Part shown: in pieces, positions 39,712-48,103 of the stretch
Layout: every line of letters begins with the position of its first letter
Numbering within the stretch: the first letter of the stretch is position 1
Assembly (NCBI RefSeq): GCF_000424325.1
Contig: NZ_AUJR01000028.1
Location: forward strand, 1 to 64,000
Length of the DNA stretch: 64,000 nt
Reading direction: 5' to 3'
From: [Clostridium] clostridioforme AGR2157
Lineage (GTDB): Bacteria > Bacillota > Clostridia > Lachnospirales > Lachnospiraceae
Notes under the pieces: model-generated
Databases searched by the model: none
What the model was told of the DNA's origin: nothing
The model's input: the letters and a program-made list of their open reading frames with translations, nothing else
Program-made: the position numbers and the translations under genes

Positions 39712-40902
39712 ATGGAAAGAAAAGTAGGAACAATTTCGAGAGGAATCCGCTGCCCGATTATCCGTGAAGGAGACAATCTTGCTGAAATCGTGGTAGACAG
39801 TGTTTTGGATGCAGCGGAAAGCGAAGGTTTTGAAATCAGGGACAGGGATGTCATTTCCGTGACAGAGTCCGTGGTTGCCAGGGCTCAGGGTAATTACGCT
39901 TCCATTGATGCCATTGCGGGGGACGTGAAGGCAAAACTTGGCGGGGAGACCATCGGCGTCATTTTCCCGATTCTGTCCAGAAACCGTTTTTCCATCTGTC
40001 TGAAGGGAATTGCCAAAGGCGCAAAGAAGGTTGTTCTGATGCTCAGCTATCCCAGCGACGAGGTGGGAAACTCCCTGGTATCCTTGGATCAGGTAGACGA
40101 GGCCGGTATTAATCCTTACAGCGATGTGCTGGATTTGAAGCGCTACAGGGAACTGTTTGGGGAGAACAAGCACCCGTTTACCGGTGTGGACTATGTGGCC
40201 TATTACTGCCAGCTGATTGAAGAACAGGGCGCGAAGGCCCAGGTGGTATTCGCAAATAATCCAAGGGAAATCTTAAATTATACCAAGCGGGTGCTGACCT
40301 GTGACATCCATTCGCGTATGCGCACCAAGCGCATCTTAAAGGAGGCAGGCGCAGAGGTGGTATGCGGCATGGATGACATCCTGAATGCCCCGGTGGACGG
40401 AAGCGGCTGCAATGAAAAATACGGCCTTTTGGGCTCCAACAAGTCAACCGAGGACACCATTAAGCTGTTCCCGCGGGATTGTATGGATTTGGTAAACGAT
40501 ATTCAGAACAAAGTCCTGGACCGCACAGGAAAGCATGTGGAAGTCATGGTATACGGCGACGGCGCGTTCAAGGATCCGGTAGGAAAAATTTGGGAACTGG
40601 CCGACCCGGTGGTATCTGTTGCCAATACAGAAGGACTGGAAGGCACGCCAAACGAAGTGAAATTAAAATATCTGGCTGACAATGATTTTAAGGATTTGTC
40701 CGGAGAAGCCTTAAAGAATGCCGTTTCCCAGAGAATCAAGGAGAAGAAATCCGATCTGGTGGGCGACATGGCATCCCAGGGAACCACGCCGAGAAGACTC
40801 ACCGATCTGATAGGATCACTTTGTGACCTTACCAGTGGTTCCGGCGATAAGGGTACACCGGTCATTTTGGTTCAGGGATATTTTGATAACTATACAAACT
40901 AA
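39712..40902 (+). CDS. CofE-like (coenzyme F420-0:L-glutamate ligase family) protein
   Basis: A 396-residue protein of the F420-0:gamma-glutamyl ligase family (VISVTESVVARAQGNY, then RMRTKRILKEAGAEVV and EVMVYGDGAFKDPVGKIWELADP). CofE adds glutamate to F420, but Lachnospiraceae are not known to make F420 and no F420 gene is seen here, so it probably joins an amino acid to another acid using a nucleoside triphosphate. It is longer than archaeal CofE (about 250). AGGAGAAG precedes the ATG. It heads a group with two dehydrogenases. Confidence 0.8.
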   Translation: MERKVGTISRGIRCPIIREGDNLAEIVVDSVLDAAESEGFEIRDRDVISVTESVVARAQGNYASIDAIAGDVKAKLGGETIGVIFPILSRNRFSICLKGIAKGAKKVVLMLSYPSDEVGNSLVSLDQVDEAGINPYSDVLDLKRYRELFGENKHPFTGVDYVAYYCQLIEEQGAKAQVVFANNPREILNYTKRVLTCDIHSRMRTKRILKEAGAEVVCGMDDILNAPVDGSGCNEKYGLLGSNKSTEDTIKLFPRDCMDLVNDIQNKVLDRTGKHVEVMVYGDGAFKDPVGKIWELADPVVSVANTEGLEGTPNEVKLKYLADNDFKDLSGEALKNAVSQRIKEKKSDLVGDMASQGTTPRRLTDLIGSLCDLTSGSGDKGTPVILVQGYFDNYTN

Positions 40903-40925
40903 GCCATAATGATGATAAGGCATGG

Positions 40926-40964
40926 AGGGCTGAAGGCTTTTAGGGAGCGTTCAGCCCTTGTTTT
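40926..40964 (+). terminator. Stem-loop between the CofE-like gene and the aspartate-dehydrogenase-like gene
   Basis: AGGGCTGAA (40926-40934) pairs with TTCAGCCCT (40950-40958), followed by TGTTTT. It may be a weak or partial terminator lowering expression of the two downstream genes. Confidence 0.55.
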
Positions 40965-40975
40965 AGGAGGTTATG

Positions 40976-41761
40976 ATGGGAAAATTAAAACTGGGTATTC
41001 TGGGCAACGGCTATCTGGCCGATATTATTGTGGAAGCCGGTCTGAAAGGAATGCTGGATGAATATGAGCTGGTGGGAGTTTTGGGCAGGACCAGGGAAAA
41101 GACAGAGCTTCTGGCAAAAAAAGGCGGGTGTCAGGCATGCGGCACCATAGACGAGCTTCTGGCGCTGTCCCCTGACTATGTTGCGGAGGCAGCCTCGGTC
41201 CAGTCTGTAAAGGACTGCGGAGTGAAGATTCTGGAATCCGGGGCCGGCATGATTGTGCTGTCCATCGGAGCATTTGCGGATCATGAATTTTTTGGACAGG
41301 TAAAGGCCGCGGCTGCCGGCCACGGAACCAGGGTGTACATTGCGTCCGGTGCGGTGGGAGGATTTGATGTGCTGCGGACCATATCCCTTATGGGGCAGGC
41401 AGAGGCAGGCATCAGGACAAGGAAAGGACCGGCGTCCTTAAAGGGAACCCCGCTTTTTGTAGAGCGCCTGATGGAGGACGGACCGGAGAGCCATGTATTT
41501 CACGGCAACGCAAAAGAAGCCATTTCCCTCCTGCCCACCAAGGTAAATGTGGCTGTGGCCTCATCCCTTGTGACCGCGGGGCCGGAGGATACCCGTGTGG
41601 ATATATACAGCGTTCCAGGCATGGTTGGGGATGACCATAAGATCACATCCGAGATAGAAGGAGTGAAGGCTGTTGTGGATATTTATTCCAGCACCAGCGC
41701 CATTGCCGGCTGGAGCGTGGTGGCGGTTTTACAGAATATTGTATCACCAATCGTATTTTAG
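40976..41761 (+). CDS. Aspartate dehydrogenase-like oxidoreductase
   Basis: A 261-residue NAD(P)-binding protein of the aspartate dehydrogenase (NadX/DUF108) family. Visible are GILGNGYLADII, AASVQSVKDCG, SIGAFADHEFF and the family core IASGAVGGFDVLR, then GNAKEAISLLPTKVNVAVA. Such enzymes interconvert aspartate and oxaloacetate/iminoaspartate. ATG 40976 gives 5 bp from AGGAGG. The 2-hydroxyacid dehydrogenase starts 12 bp later, so the two are cotranscribed. Confidence 0.85.
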   Translation: MGKLKLGILGNGYLADIIVEAGLKGMLDEYELVGVLGRTREKTELLAKKGGCQACGTIDELLALSPDYVAEAASVQSVKDCGVKILESGAGMIVLSIGAFADHEFFGQVKAAAAGHGTRVYIASGAVGGFDVLRTISLMGQAEAGIRTRKGPASLKGTPLFVERLMEDGPESHVFHGNAKEAISLLPTKVNVAVASSLVTAGPEDTRVDIYSVPGMVGDDHKITSEIEGVKAVVDIYSSTSAIAGWSVVAVLQNIVSPIVF

Positions 41762-41773
41762 GAGGAAATGGAC

Positions 41774-42670
41774 ATGTTTAAGAAATTAGTGGCTATTGAG
41801 CCGGTGAGCCTGATACCCAGCGCAGAGGAGGAACTGCACCGGTATGCGGGAGAGATAACATTGCATGAGGATGTGCCGTCCGGCGATGGGGAAATCATCC
41901 GGCGTATCGGTGACGCGGATGCGGTGCTGGTAAGCTACACATCCAGAATCAGCCGTCATGTGATCGAGAGCTGCCCATCCATCCGGTACATTGGCATGTG
42001 CTGCAGCCTCTATTCTGAGGAAAGCGCCAATGTAGACATTGCCTGTGCCAGGGAACGGGGCATCACAGTGCTTGGAATCAGGGATTACGGCGACAGGGGG
42101 GTGGTGGAATACGTGCTCAGTGAGCTGGTGCGTTTCCTTCACGGCTTTGACCGTCCCATGTTTCGTGATATGCCCGTTGAAATCACGGATTTAAAGGTGG
42201 GTATCATCGGAATGGGCGTGTCAGGAGGAATGATAGCCGATGCCCTGAAGTTCATGGGGGCGGATGTGTCCTATTACAGCCGTTCCAGGAAGCAGGACAG
42301 AGAAGACCAGGGGATGACTTACAGGCCCTTAAAGGAACTGCTGGACCGCAGCGAGGTGGTCTTTGCCTGCCTGAATAAAAATGTGATTCTGCTTCATGAG
42401 AAGGAATTCAGGCAGCTGGGGCAGGGAAAGCTCCTGTTCAATACCTCCATTGGACCGGCATTCGACCTTCCTGCCCTGAAAACATGGCTGGATCAGGGAA
42501 ATAATTACTTCATCTGCGATACAGAGGGAGCCCTGGGAGACAGCACCGGAGAACTGCTTGGTCATCCGGGCGTATTCTGTGCACGCATCTCAGCAGGCAG
42601 GACAAAACAGGCCTTTGATTTGCTCAGCAAAAAGGTGCTGGACAATATTCGCGCATACCTGGAGCAGTAG
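41774..42670 (+). CDS. D-isomer-specific 2-hydroxyacid dehydrogenase family protein
   Basis: A 298-residue protein with the split catalytic domain and central NAD-binding domain of this family (VGIIGMGVSGGMIADAL). The last part (FNTSIGPAFDLPALKTWL, ISAGRTKQAFDLL) deviates from the classical family, and I cannot place the catalytic histidine with certainty. It would reduce or oxidise a 2-oxo/2-hydroxy acid. ATG 41774 gives 8 bp from GGAGG; the ATG at 41768 is only 2 bp away. Grouped with the aspartate-dehydrogenase-like gene. Confidence 0.78.
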   Translation: MFKKLVAIEPVSLIPSAEEELHRYAGEITLHEDVPSGDGEIIRRIGDADAVLVSYTSRISRHVIESCPSIRYIGMCCSLYSEESANVDIACARERGITVLGIRDYGDRGVVEYVLSELVRFLHGFDRPMFRDMPVEITDLKVGIIGMGVSGGMIADALKFMGADVSYYSRSRKQDREDQGMTYRPLKELLDRSEVVFACLNKNVILLHEKEFRQLGQGKLLFNTSIGPAFDLPALKTWLDQGNNYFICDTEGALGDSTGELLGHPGVFCARISAGRTKQAFDLLSKKVLDNIRAYLEQ

Positions 42671-42678
42671 TTATTGCT

Positions 42679-43134
42679 TTATGTTTCGTCATCCCATTTG
42701 AAATCACACTGTTCCAGATTTTCACATATCTTTTCCATGGTGCCGCAGAATGCTTCCATCTCATCCTGCCCCAATCCTTTCCATATAACATCATCCACCA
42801 TTTCCAGTACCCTGCGTACCTTATGGGCCTCTGCCACCCCTTCACCGGTGAGGCAAATCAGATAGGACCTGCGGCATCCAGGATCTTTTTCTCTTACCAG
42901 GTAGCCGGATTCCTCCAGACGGTCCAGGGAGCGGGACATGGTGGTCACATCCATATGGCAGAGATCCGACAGTTCTTTCTGGGTTATATGGTCCTGGGCC
43001 AGCAGTACATCCAGGATGCGGGCGTGGCCCTGGCCGAAGGTAAGGCCAATCCGTGTGAAATGGGGCTGCATCAGATGCTTCCTTGCCCTTTCCGCCCTCA
43101 CCAGGAGGCGGCGTACCTGCTCTTGTTTCATCAT
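42679..43134 (-). CDS. MarR-family transcriptional regulator
   Basis: A 151-residue winged-helix regulator. The helix pair is ITQKELSDLCHMDVTTMSRSL followed by DRLEESGYLVREKDPGCRR, the standard MarR core. It is last in the minus-strand run after two ABC exporter genes and presumably represses them; an inverted repeat over their promoter is a fitting target. GGAAG lies about 9 bp before the ATG; the second ATG (43131) is equally possible. Confidence 0.88.
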   Translation of the reverse strand: MMKQEQVRRLLVRAERARKHLMQPHFTRIGLTFGQGHARILDVLLAQDHITQKELSDLCHMDVTTMSRSLDRLEESGYLVREKDPGCRRSYLICLTGEGVAEAHKVRRVLEMVDDVIWKGLGQDEMEAFCGTMEKICENLEQCDFKWDDET

Positions 43135-43152
43135 GGTTCATGCTTCCTTTCT

Positions 43153-45048
43153 CTATTCCAGTTCAAACTGGCCTGTGTACAGCTTATAATACCGCCCTTT
43201 CTGGTCAATGAGTTCATCGTGGCTTCCGCGTTCTATGATTTCGCCCTTTTCCAGTACCATAATGGCCTTGGAGTTGCGGACCGTGGACAGTCTGTGAGCG
43301 ATGACAAAGACGGTGCGCCCGTCCATCAGCGCGTCCATTCCCTTTTCAATGAGTTTTTCCGTCCGGGTGTCAATGGAGCTGGTGGCCTCATCCAGAATCA
43401 GCACAGGAGGGCGGGAGATGGCTGCCCGCGCAATAGCCAGAAGCTGGCGCTGCCCCTGGGACAGGTTGGCGCCGTCGCTGTGAAGGGGCGTATCATAACC
43501 CTGGGGCAGACGGCGGATGAAGGAGTGCGCATTGGCTACCCTGGCTGCATTTACCACGTCCTCGTCTGTGGCGTCCAGCCGTCCGTAACGTATGTTGTCC
43601 GCTATGGTTCCTGTGAACAGGTGGGTATCCTGGATGACCATGGAAAGGGAACGGCGCAAATCGTCCTTTTTTATGGTTCTTATGTCAATGCCGTCATAGG
43701 TTATGCTTCCCTGCTGTATTTCATAGAAACGGTTCACCAGATTGATGATGGTGGTTTTTCCTGCGCCGGTGGAACCTACAAACGCGATTTTCTGTCCGGG
43801 CTTGGCATAAAGGCTGATGCCGTTCAGGATGGTTTTCTCCGGCGTGTATCCGAACACAACCTGGTTGAAACGCACATCCCCCTCAAGGGGAATGAGACGG
43901 AAGCCGGATTGGGAGCCGGTATGGGTCTGCGCCGTATCAACCGAATCCTCATCCGGCACCTTCCAGGCGAAACAGTGGGTAAATTCCCTGCATTCTTCCC
44001 AGCCGCCATTGTCATTCTTTCGCACATTACACAGTGTCACTGTGCCTTCATCCAGTTCCTGGGTCTCGTTCATCATATCAAAAATTCGCTCGGCTCCCGA
44101 CAGGGCGGCCAAAAGAAAGTTTATCTGCTGGGTAAACTGGTTCATGGGCATGGCACTCTGGCGCACATACACCAGATAGGATGCCAGTGTCCCCAAATCC
44201 GTAAGGCCTGACAGGGCAAACAGGCCGCCCACACAGGCTGACAGGGCATAGTTTACATAGGACAGGGCCACTATGGTGGGAACCGTCATGCCGGAATAGG
44301 TCAGGGCTTTGGTGGCCGCTGTTCGGAATGCCTCGTTGCGGCGGCAGAATTCCTCGTAGTCCTGTGCCTCGTGATTGAATACTTTTTCCACCTTCTGGCC
44401 AGCCACCATCTCCTCCACAAAGCCGTTGATGCTGCCCAGGTATTTCTGCTGCTGGGTAAAATACTTCCTGCTCCTTTTTCCATTATAACGGATAAACAGA
44501 ACCATGAGAATCAGAAATACCATGACAATAAGGGAAAGACGCCAGTCCAGCACCAGCAGCATGGTAATGGTTCCTGTTATGGTTATGAAGCTCTGTATCA
44601 TCATGGCAAAGCTGTTGTTAAGGGCTTCGCTGATGGTGTCCACATCGTTGGTGAAACGGCTCATCAGCTCCCCGTGGGTATGGGCGTCAAAGTAGGTAAG
44701 GGGAAGGCGCTGGGTGTGCCGGAACAAATCGGACCGGATTTCGTTCACCACCTTCTGGGAAATGTGGACCATCATCTGATTGTAGGCATAACAGGAGAGC
44801 GCGCCGCACAGGTACAGCGCTCCCATGACCAGAAGCATTTTCACAAGCCCCGGTATGTCTCCCGGGAGAATGAAACGGTTGATGACCGGTTTTAACATGT
44901 ATGTTCCCAATATGCTGGCCAGGGCGCTGATTGTCACCAGGAGGGCGATAACCAGCATATACCACTTGTGCCGCCCCAGATAGCTGAGCATCTGCCTTAA
45001 GGTCCGTCTGGTATCCTTGGGACGGTTATAATTTGCTATTCTTGCCAT
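43153..45048 (-). CDS. ABC exporter half-transporter, catalytically complete ATPase subunit
   Basis: A 631-residue fusion of six membrane segments (about 1-330) and an ATPase domain (about 385-631). Walker A is GSTGAGKTT, signature is LSQGQRQ, Walker B is VLILDEATSS with the catalytic glutamate. An insertion of about 60 residues (NVRKNDNGGWEECREF and on) separates the halves. With the adjacent gene it forms a heterodimeric multidrug or peptide exporter. Its ATG overlaps the stop of the partner by one base. Confidence 0.92.
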   Translation of the reverse strand: MARIANYNRPKDTRRTLRQMLSYLGRHKWYMLVIALLVTISALASILGTYMLKPVINRFILPGDIPGLVKMLLVMGALYLCGALSCYAYNQMMVHISQKVVNEIRSDLFRHTQRLPLTYFDAHTHGELMSRFTNDVDTISEALNNSFAMMIQSFITITGTITMLLVLDWRLSLIVMVFLILMVLFIRYNGKRSRKYFTQQQKYLGSINGFVEEMVAGQKVEKVFNHEAQDYEEFCRRNEAFRTAATKALTYSGMTVPTIVALSYVNYALSACVGGLFALSGLTDLGTLASYLVYVRQSAMPMNQFTQQINFLLAALSGAERIFDMMNETQELDEGTVTLCNVRKNDNGGWEECREFTHCFAWKVPDEDSVDTAQTHTGSQSGFRLIPLEGDVRFNQVVFGYTPEKTILNGISLYAKPGQKIAFVGSTGAGKTTIINLVNRFYEIQQGSITYDGIDIRTIKKDDLRRSLSMVIQDTHLFTGTIADNIRYGRLDATDEDVVNAARVANAHSFIRRLPQGYDTPLHSDGANLSQGQRQLLAIARAAISRPPVLILDEATSSIDTRTEKLIEKGMDALMDGRTVFVIAHRLSTVRNSKAIMVLEKGEIIERGSHDELIDQKGRYYKLYTGQFELE

Positions 45049-46772
45049 TACAGATTCGCCCCTTCCTGTTGAGAATGATAGATGTCCTGATAAATCTGGT
45101 TGGAAGCCAGCAGGGTTTCGTGGCTGCCTACCGCGTTCACCCGTCCGTCCTCCAGTATAATGATTTGGTCTGCGTGGGCCACTGAGGATATGCGCTGGGC
45201 AATGATGATTTTGGTTGTATCCGGCATGCTCTTTGCCAGTCCGTCCCGGATTTTGGCCTCTGTGGCAGTATCCACCGCGCTGGTGGAATCATCCAGAATC
45301 AGCACCTTGGGAGACTTGAGGATAGCCCTGGCAATGCAGAGTCTCTGCTTCTGCCCGCCTGACACATTGATGCCTCCCTGGCCCAGCTCTGTTTCATATC
45401 CGCGTTCCAGGCGGTCGATGAATTCATCCACGCAGGCAATGCGGCAGGCCTCCTCGATTTCCTGGTCCGTGGCCGTTTCCCTGCCCCAGCGCAGGTTATC
45501 CTTTACCGTACCGGAAAACAGGGTATTTTTCTGGAGCACCATGGCGATGGAATCCCTCAGTCCCTTAAGGGGGTATTCCCGGACCGGGCGGCCGTCTATA
45601 TATACAGTACCTTTTGTGACATCATAGAGTCTGGGAATCAGCTGCACCAGCGTGCTCTTGGCAGCGCCTGTCTGGCCGATGATGCCCACGGTCTGTCCTG
45701 CCTCTATATGAAAGGAGATGTCCGAGAGCACATATTCGGCAGCATCCTGATTGTATTTAAAGTATACATTCTCAAACCGGATATCACCATGCTCCACTTC
45801 AAGGGGACTGGATGCATCCTCCTTGATGTCGATTTCCTCATCCATGACTTCCGAGATACGCTTCCAGGAAGCCAGGGCCCTGGTGGTCATGAGGAACACA
45901 TTGGAGAACATCATCAGGGAATTTAAAACCTGAAGGACATAGCTCAGGAAACCAGTCAGTTCACCCACCTTCACGCCGCCTATGGTGACCAGCCTGCCGC
46001 CGAACCACAGGATGCACAGGATGGTGGAGTACATGACTAACTGCATGGCCGGCATGTTGAGGACTGACAGGCGGAAGGCTTTTTCCGCCGTAAACTGCAG
46101 ATTGTAATTGACCTCCTCGAATTTCCGGATTTCATGATCGCCCCTGACATAGGATTTCACCACACGGATGGCGGCCAGGTTTTCCTGAATGATGCGGTTT
46201 ACCATGTCAATGGCGCCCTGCATTACGCTGTACAGGGGGCGCACATGGCTGATGATGAAAAACAGCAGCACACCCAGGACAGGAGCAGCCACCAGAAACA
46301 CCATGGCCAGCTGCGGATTGATGTAAAAGGAGGCAGCCATGGCGGTCAGCATCATGACCGGGGAGCGGAAAGCAGGCCGCATGCCTGTGGCAACGGAGTT
46401 TTGTATGGTGGTTACGTCGCTGGTAAGGCGGGTCACCAGGGAAGAGCTGCTGAAATGGTCTGTGTTGGCAAAGGAAAACTGCTGCAGCTTGGCAAACTCC
46501 GCCTTGCGGATTTCGGCCCCCAGTCCCTGGCCGCACCGGGCCGAGAACATGGCGGAGCCCTGACCCAGCACAAGGGAGATAAAGGCAAAGAGAACCATCT
46601 GCAGCCCTTTCATCAGGATATAATGCCTGTCTCCATTGGCCACGCCCACATCCACAATGGAAGCCATGACCAGGGGAATGATTAGCTCAAACACGGTTTC
46701 GGCTTCAATACAGAAGACGGCCATGACGGCATCCCTTTTGTAGGGCTTCAGGTAAGATAAAAATTCCTTCAT
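45048..46772 (-). CDS. ABC exporter half-transporter, degenerate ATPase subunit
   Basis: A 574-residue membrane-ATPase fusion. The signature is VSGGQKQR and Walker A GQTGAAKST; Walker B reads VLILDDSTSAVD, with aspartate in place of the catalytic glutamate. One degenerate site is the mark of heterodimeric exporters such as BmrCD or TM287/288. The start at 46772 is favoured because AAGGAGG lies 8 bp upstream on the minus strand; a frame start at 46796 precedes that site. Confidence 0.92.
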   Translation of the reverse strand: MKEFLSYLKPYKRDAVMAVFCIEAETVFELIIPLVMASIVDVGVANGDRHYILMKGLQMVLFAFISLVLGQGSAMFSARCGQGLGAEIRKAEFAKLQQFSFANTDHFSSSSLVTRLTSDVTTIQNSVATGMRPAFRSPVMMLTAMAASFYINPQLAMVFLVAAPVLGVLLFFIISHVRPLYSVMQGAIDMVNRIIQENLAAIRVVKSYVRGDHEIRKFEEVNYNLQFTAEKAFRLSVLNMPAMQLVMYSTILCILWFGGRLVTIGGVKVGELTGFLSYVLQVLNSLMMFSNVFLMTTRALASWKRISEVMDEEIDIKEDASSPLEVEHGDIRFENVYFKYNQDAAEYVLSDISFHIEAGQTVGIIGQTGAAKSTLVQLIPRLYDVTKGTVYIDGRPVREYPLKGLRDSIAMVLQKNTLFSGTVKDNLRWGRETATDQEIEEACRIACVDEFIDRLERGYETELGQGGINVSGGQKQRLCIARAILKSPKVLILDDSTSAVDTATEAKIRDGLAKSMPDTTKIIIAQRISSVAHADQIIILEDGRVNAVGSHETLLASNQIYQDIYHSQQEGANL

Positions 46773-46811
46773 TCCGGAATCCTCCTTCATATGCATTCAC
46801 AACAGTTGCAC

Positions 46812-46848
46812 ATACAACTATTGTATGCTCATGTATTGAAAATGTCAA
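46812..46848 (-). promoter_or_regulatory. Promoter and MarR-type operator of the ABC exporter operon
   Basis: On the minus strand TTGACA (46843-46848) and TACAAT (46820-46825) are 17 bp apart. The palindrome ATACAA-CTA-TTGTAT (46812-46826) covers the -10 box, and AGTTG/CAACT lies next to it. This is a typical target for the MarR protein encoded at the end of the operon. Confidence 0.65.
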
Positions 46849-46930
46849 TTGTGTTGTGATATACTTTTGGATATGCATAAGAATGTAATTGGGAATGTAA
46901 TACAGACTTAAGTCAAAAGAGGAGATAAAC

Positions 46931-47665
46931 ATGAGAAGGATGATTTCCGTACCGTTTATACTGGCAGCTGTGGCTGCGCTGTCTTTCCTGCCGGTTCAGG
47001 ACTGCCTGGCCTATGGGCCGGGAGACAGCTGGTATTATGACCATTACCCCAGGGGCGGCCCCGGAGTGGAGTATGATTACGGGACAGCGCTGTCAGGAAC
47101 CTACGATTACGGCGGCCCTTCGGCGCCTCAGGGCAATGCCCGGGTCACCACGGATAATACGGTCAGGGCTTATCCTGGCTTTAACACCAATGTGCCGGAT
47201 ACGTCCACTGCCCAGTTTGACCCCGGATACTGGTGGGACCCCAATGACGACTATTGGGATGACTGGGATGACTGGGACGACGAGGATGACTGGTGGTATT
47301 ACAACGGAGGACCCGGCGTACAGTACGGCCAGGGCTGGAGATACAGCCCCGGAGGCTGGTGGTTCCAGCTCTATGGCGGCAGCTGGCTGTCAGGGGGGTG
47401 GCAGCTTATACATAACAGATGGTACCGCTTTGACCAGAATGGATATATGCTGACCGGGTGGTTTACGGACAGCGACAAAAACCGCTATTATCTGAATCCC
47501 CTGGATGACGGTACCCTGGGGATGATGCGCACAGGCTGGCAGATGATAGACGGGAAGCTTTATTATTTCAATACCCAGTCTGACGGGACCATGGGACGCC
47601 TGTTTGTAAATACCACAACCCCGGACGGCTATGTGGTGGGAGCGGACGGGGCTTTGATTCAGTAG
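46931..47665 (+). CDS. Exported protein with cell-wall-binding (choline-binding-type) repeats
   Basis: A 244-residue exported protein. A signal peptide (PFILAAVAALSFLPVQDCLA) is followed by a Gly/Tyr/Pro-rich region, an unusual acidic-aromatic tract (DDYWDDWDDWDDEDDWWYY) and C-terminal repeats of the cell-wall-binding type (GWQLIHNRWYRFDQNGYML, TGWQMIDGKLYYFNTQSDG). No enzyme domain is visible, so it may be a surface or spore-coat adhesin. AGGAG precedes the ATG. It is divergent from the ABC operon. Confidence 0.8.
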   Translation: MRRMISVPFILAAVAALSFLPVQDCLAYGPGDSWYYDHYPRGGPGVEYDYGTALSGTYDYGGPSAPQGNARVTTDNTVRAYPGFNTNVPDTSTAQFDPGYWWDPNDDYWDDWDDWDDEDDWWYYNGGPGVQYGQGWRYSPGGWWFQLYGGSWLSGGWQLIHNRWYRFDQNGYMLTGWFTDSDKNRYYLNPLDDGTLGMMRTGWQMIDGKLYYFNTQSDGTMGRLFVNTTTPDGYVVGADGALIQ

Positions 47666-47670
47666 CGGAG

Positions 47671-47709
47671 AAAACCCCGGCGCCTGTGGCAAGCAGGAGC
47701 CGGGGTTTT
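47671..47709 (+). terminator. Terminator after the cell-wall-binding protein gene
   Basis: AAAACCCCGGC (47671-47681) pairs with GCCGGGGTTTT (47699-47709), followed by CTTGTTTTT. Confidence 0.9.
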
Positions 47710-47722
47710 CTTGTTTTTGTCG

Positions 47723-47791
47723 TATGGTAAATCTAAGACCAGAAGCAATTTTTTCTTTCGTATCCTTATTTATATGGTAACTGTATGGTAA
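47723..47791. repeat. Three TATGGTAA direct repeats in a gene-free stretch
   Basis: TATGGTAA stands at 47723-47730, 47773-47780 and 47784-47791. The 400 bp from 47710 to the next promoter hold no convincing gene on either strand; a minus-strand frame of 197 codons there has no recognisable domain. Confidence 0.4.
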
Positions 47792-48042
47792 TCCCTCTCT
47801 TTTGTATCTTGGTTCAATGCCTGGGAGCCGTTCCATCCGGTATGTGTGTGATGGAGTGTAATGCAATGTTGGAATTTCGCGCGGCCTTTTGCCGCCCTTT
47901 TGTTTTATGATTGTATGTTCCGGAATCCCTGTCCCCTGGGGCCTGTGCGGTTGCCCGTTCCTGCCCCGGCATCTTTCTTTCATCCGTTCATAATGTTAAT
48001 GCGGGGCGGGGCTTTTTTATTGCAAAAAAAAAATGCCGCTTA

Positions 48043-48074
48043 TTGCCAGTGTACATATTATGTGATAATATAAT
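48043..48074 (+). promoter_or_regulatory. Promoter of the second TauE/SafE gene
   Basis: TTGCCA (48043-48048) is 17 bp from TAATAT (48066-48071), which overlaps TATAAT (48069-48074). Confidence 0.5.
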
Positions 48075-48103
48075 GGTTGTTTTACGGAAAAGAGGATACA
48101 ATC

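Noticed and set aside
39712-40902. Evidence for F420 biosynthesis
   Set aside because: Only one CofE-like gene is present and no other F420 gene is in the window, so the pathway is not claimed.
42823-44211. Plus-strand frame of 462 codons across the MarR and ABC genes
   Set aside because: It runs antisense through two clearly identified genes and their boundary, with no domain of its own.
47390-47983. Minus-strand frame of 197 codons reaching into the wall-binding protein gene
   Set aside because: No domain and it crosses a strong terminator; treated as chance.
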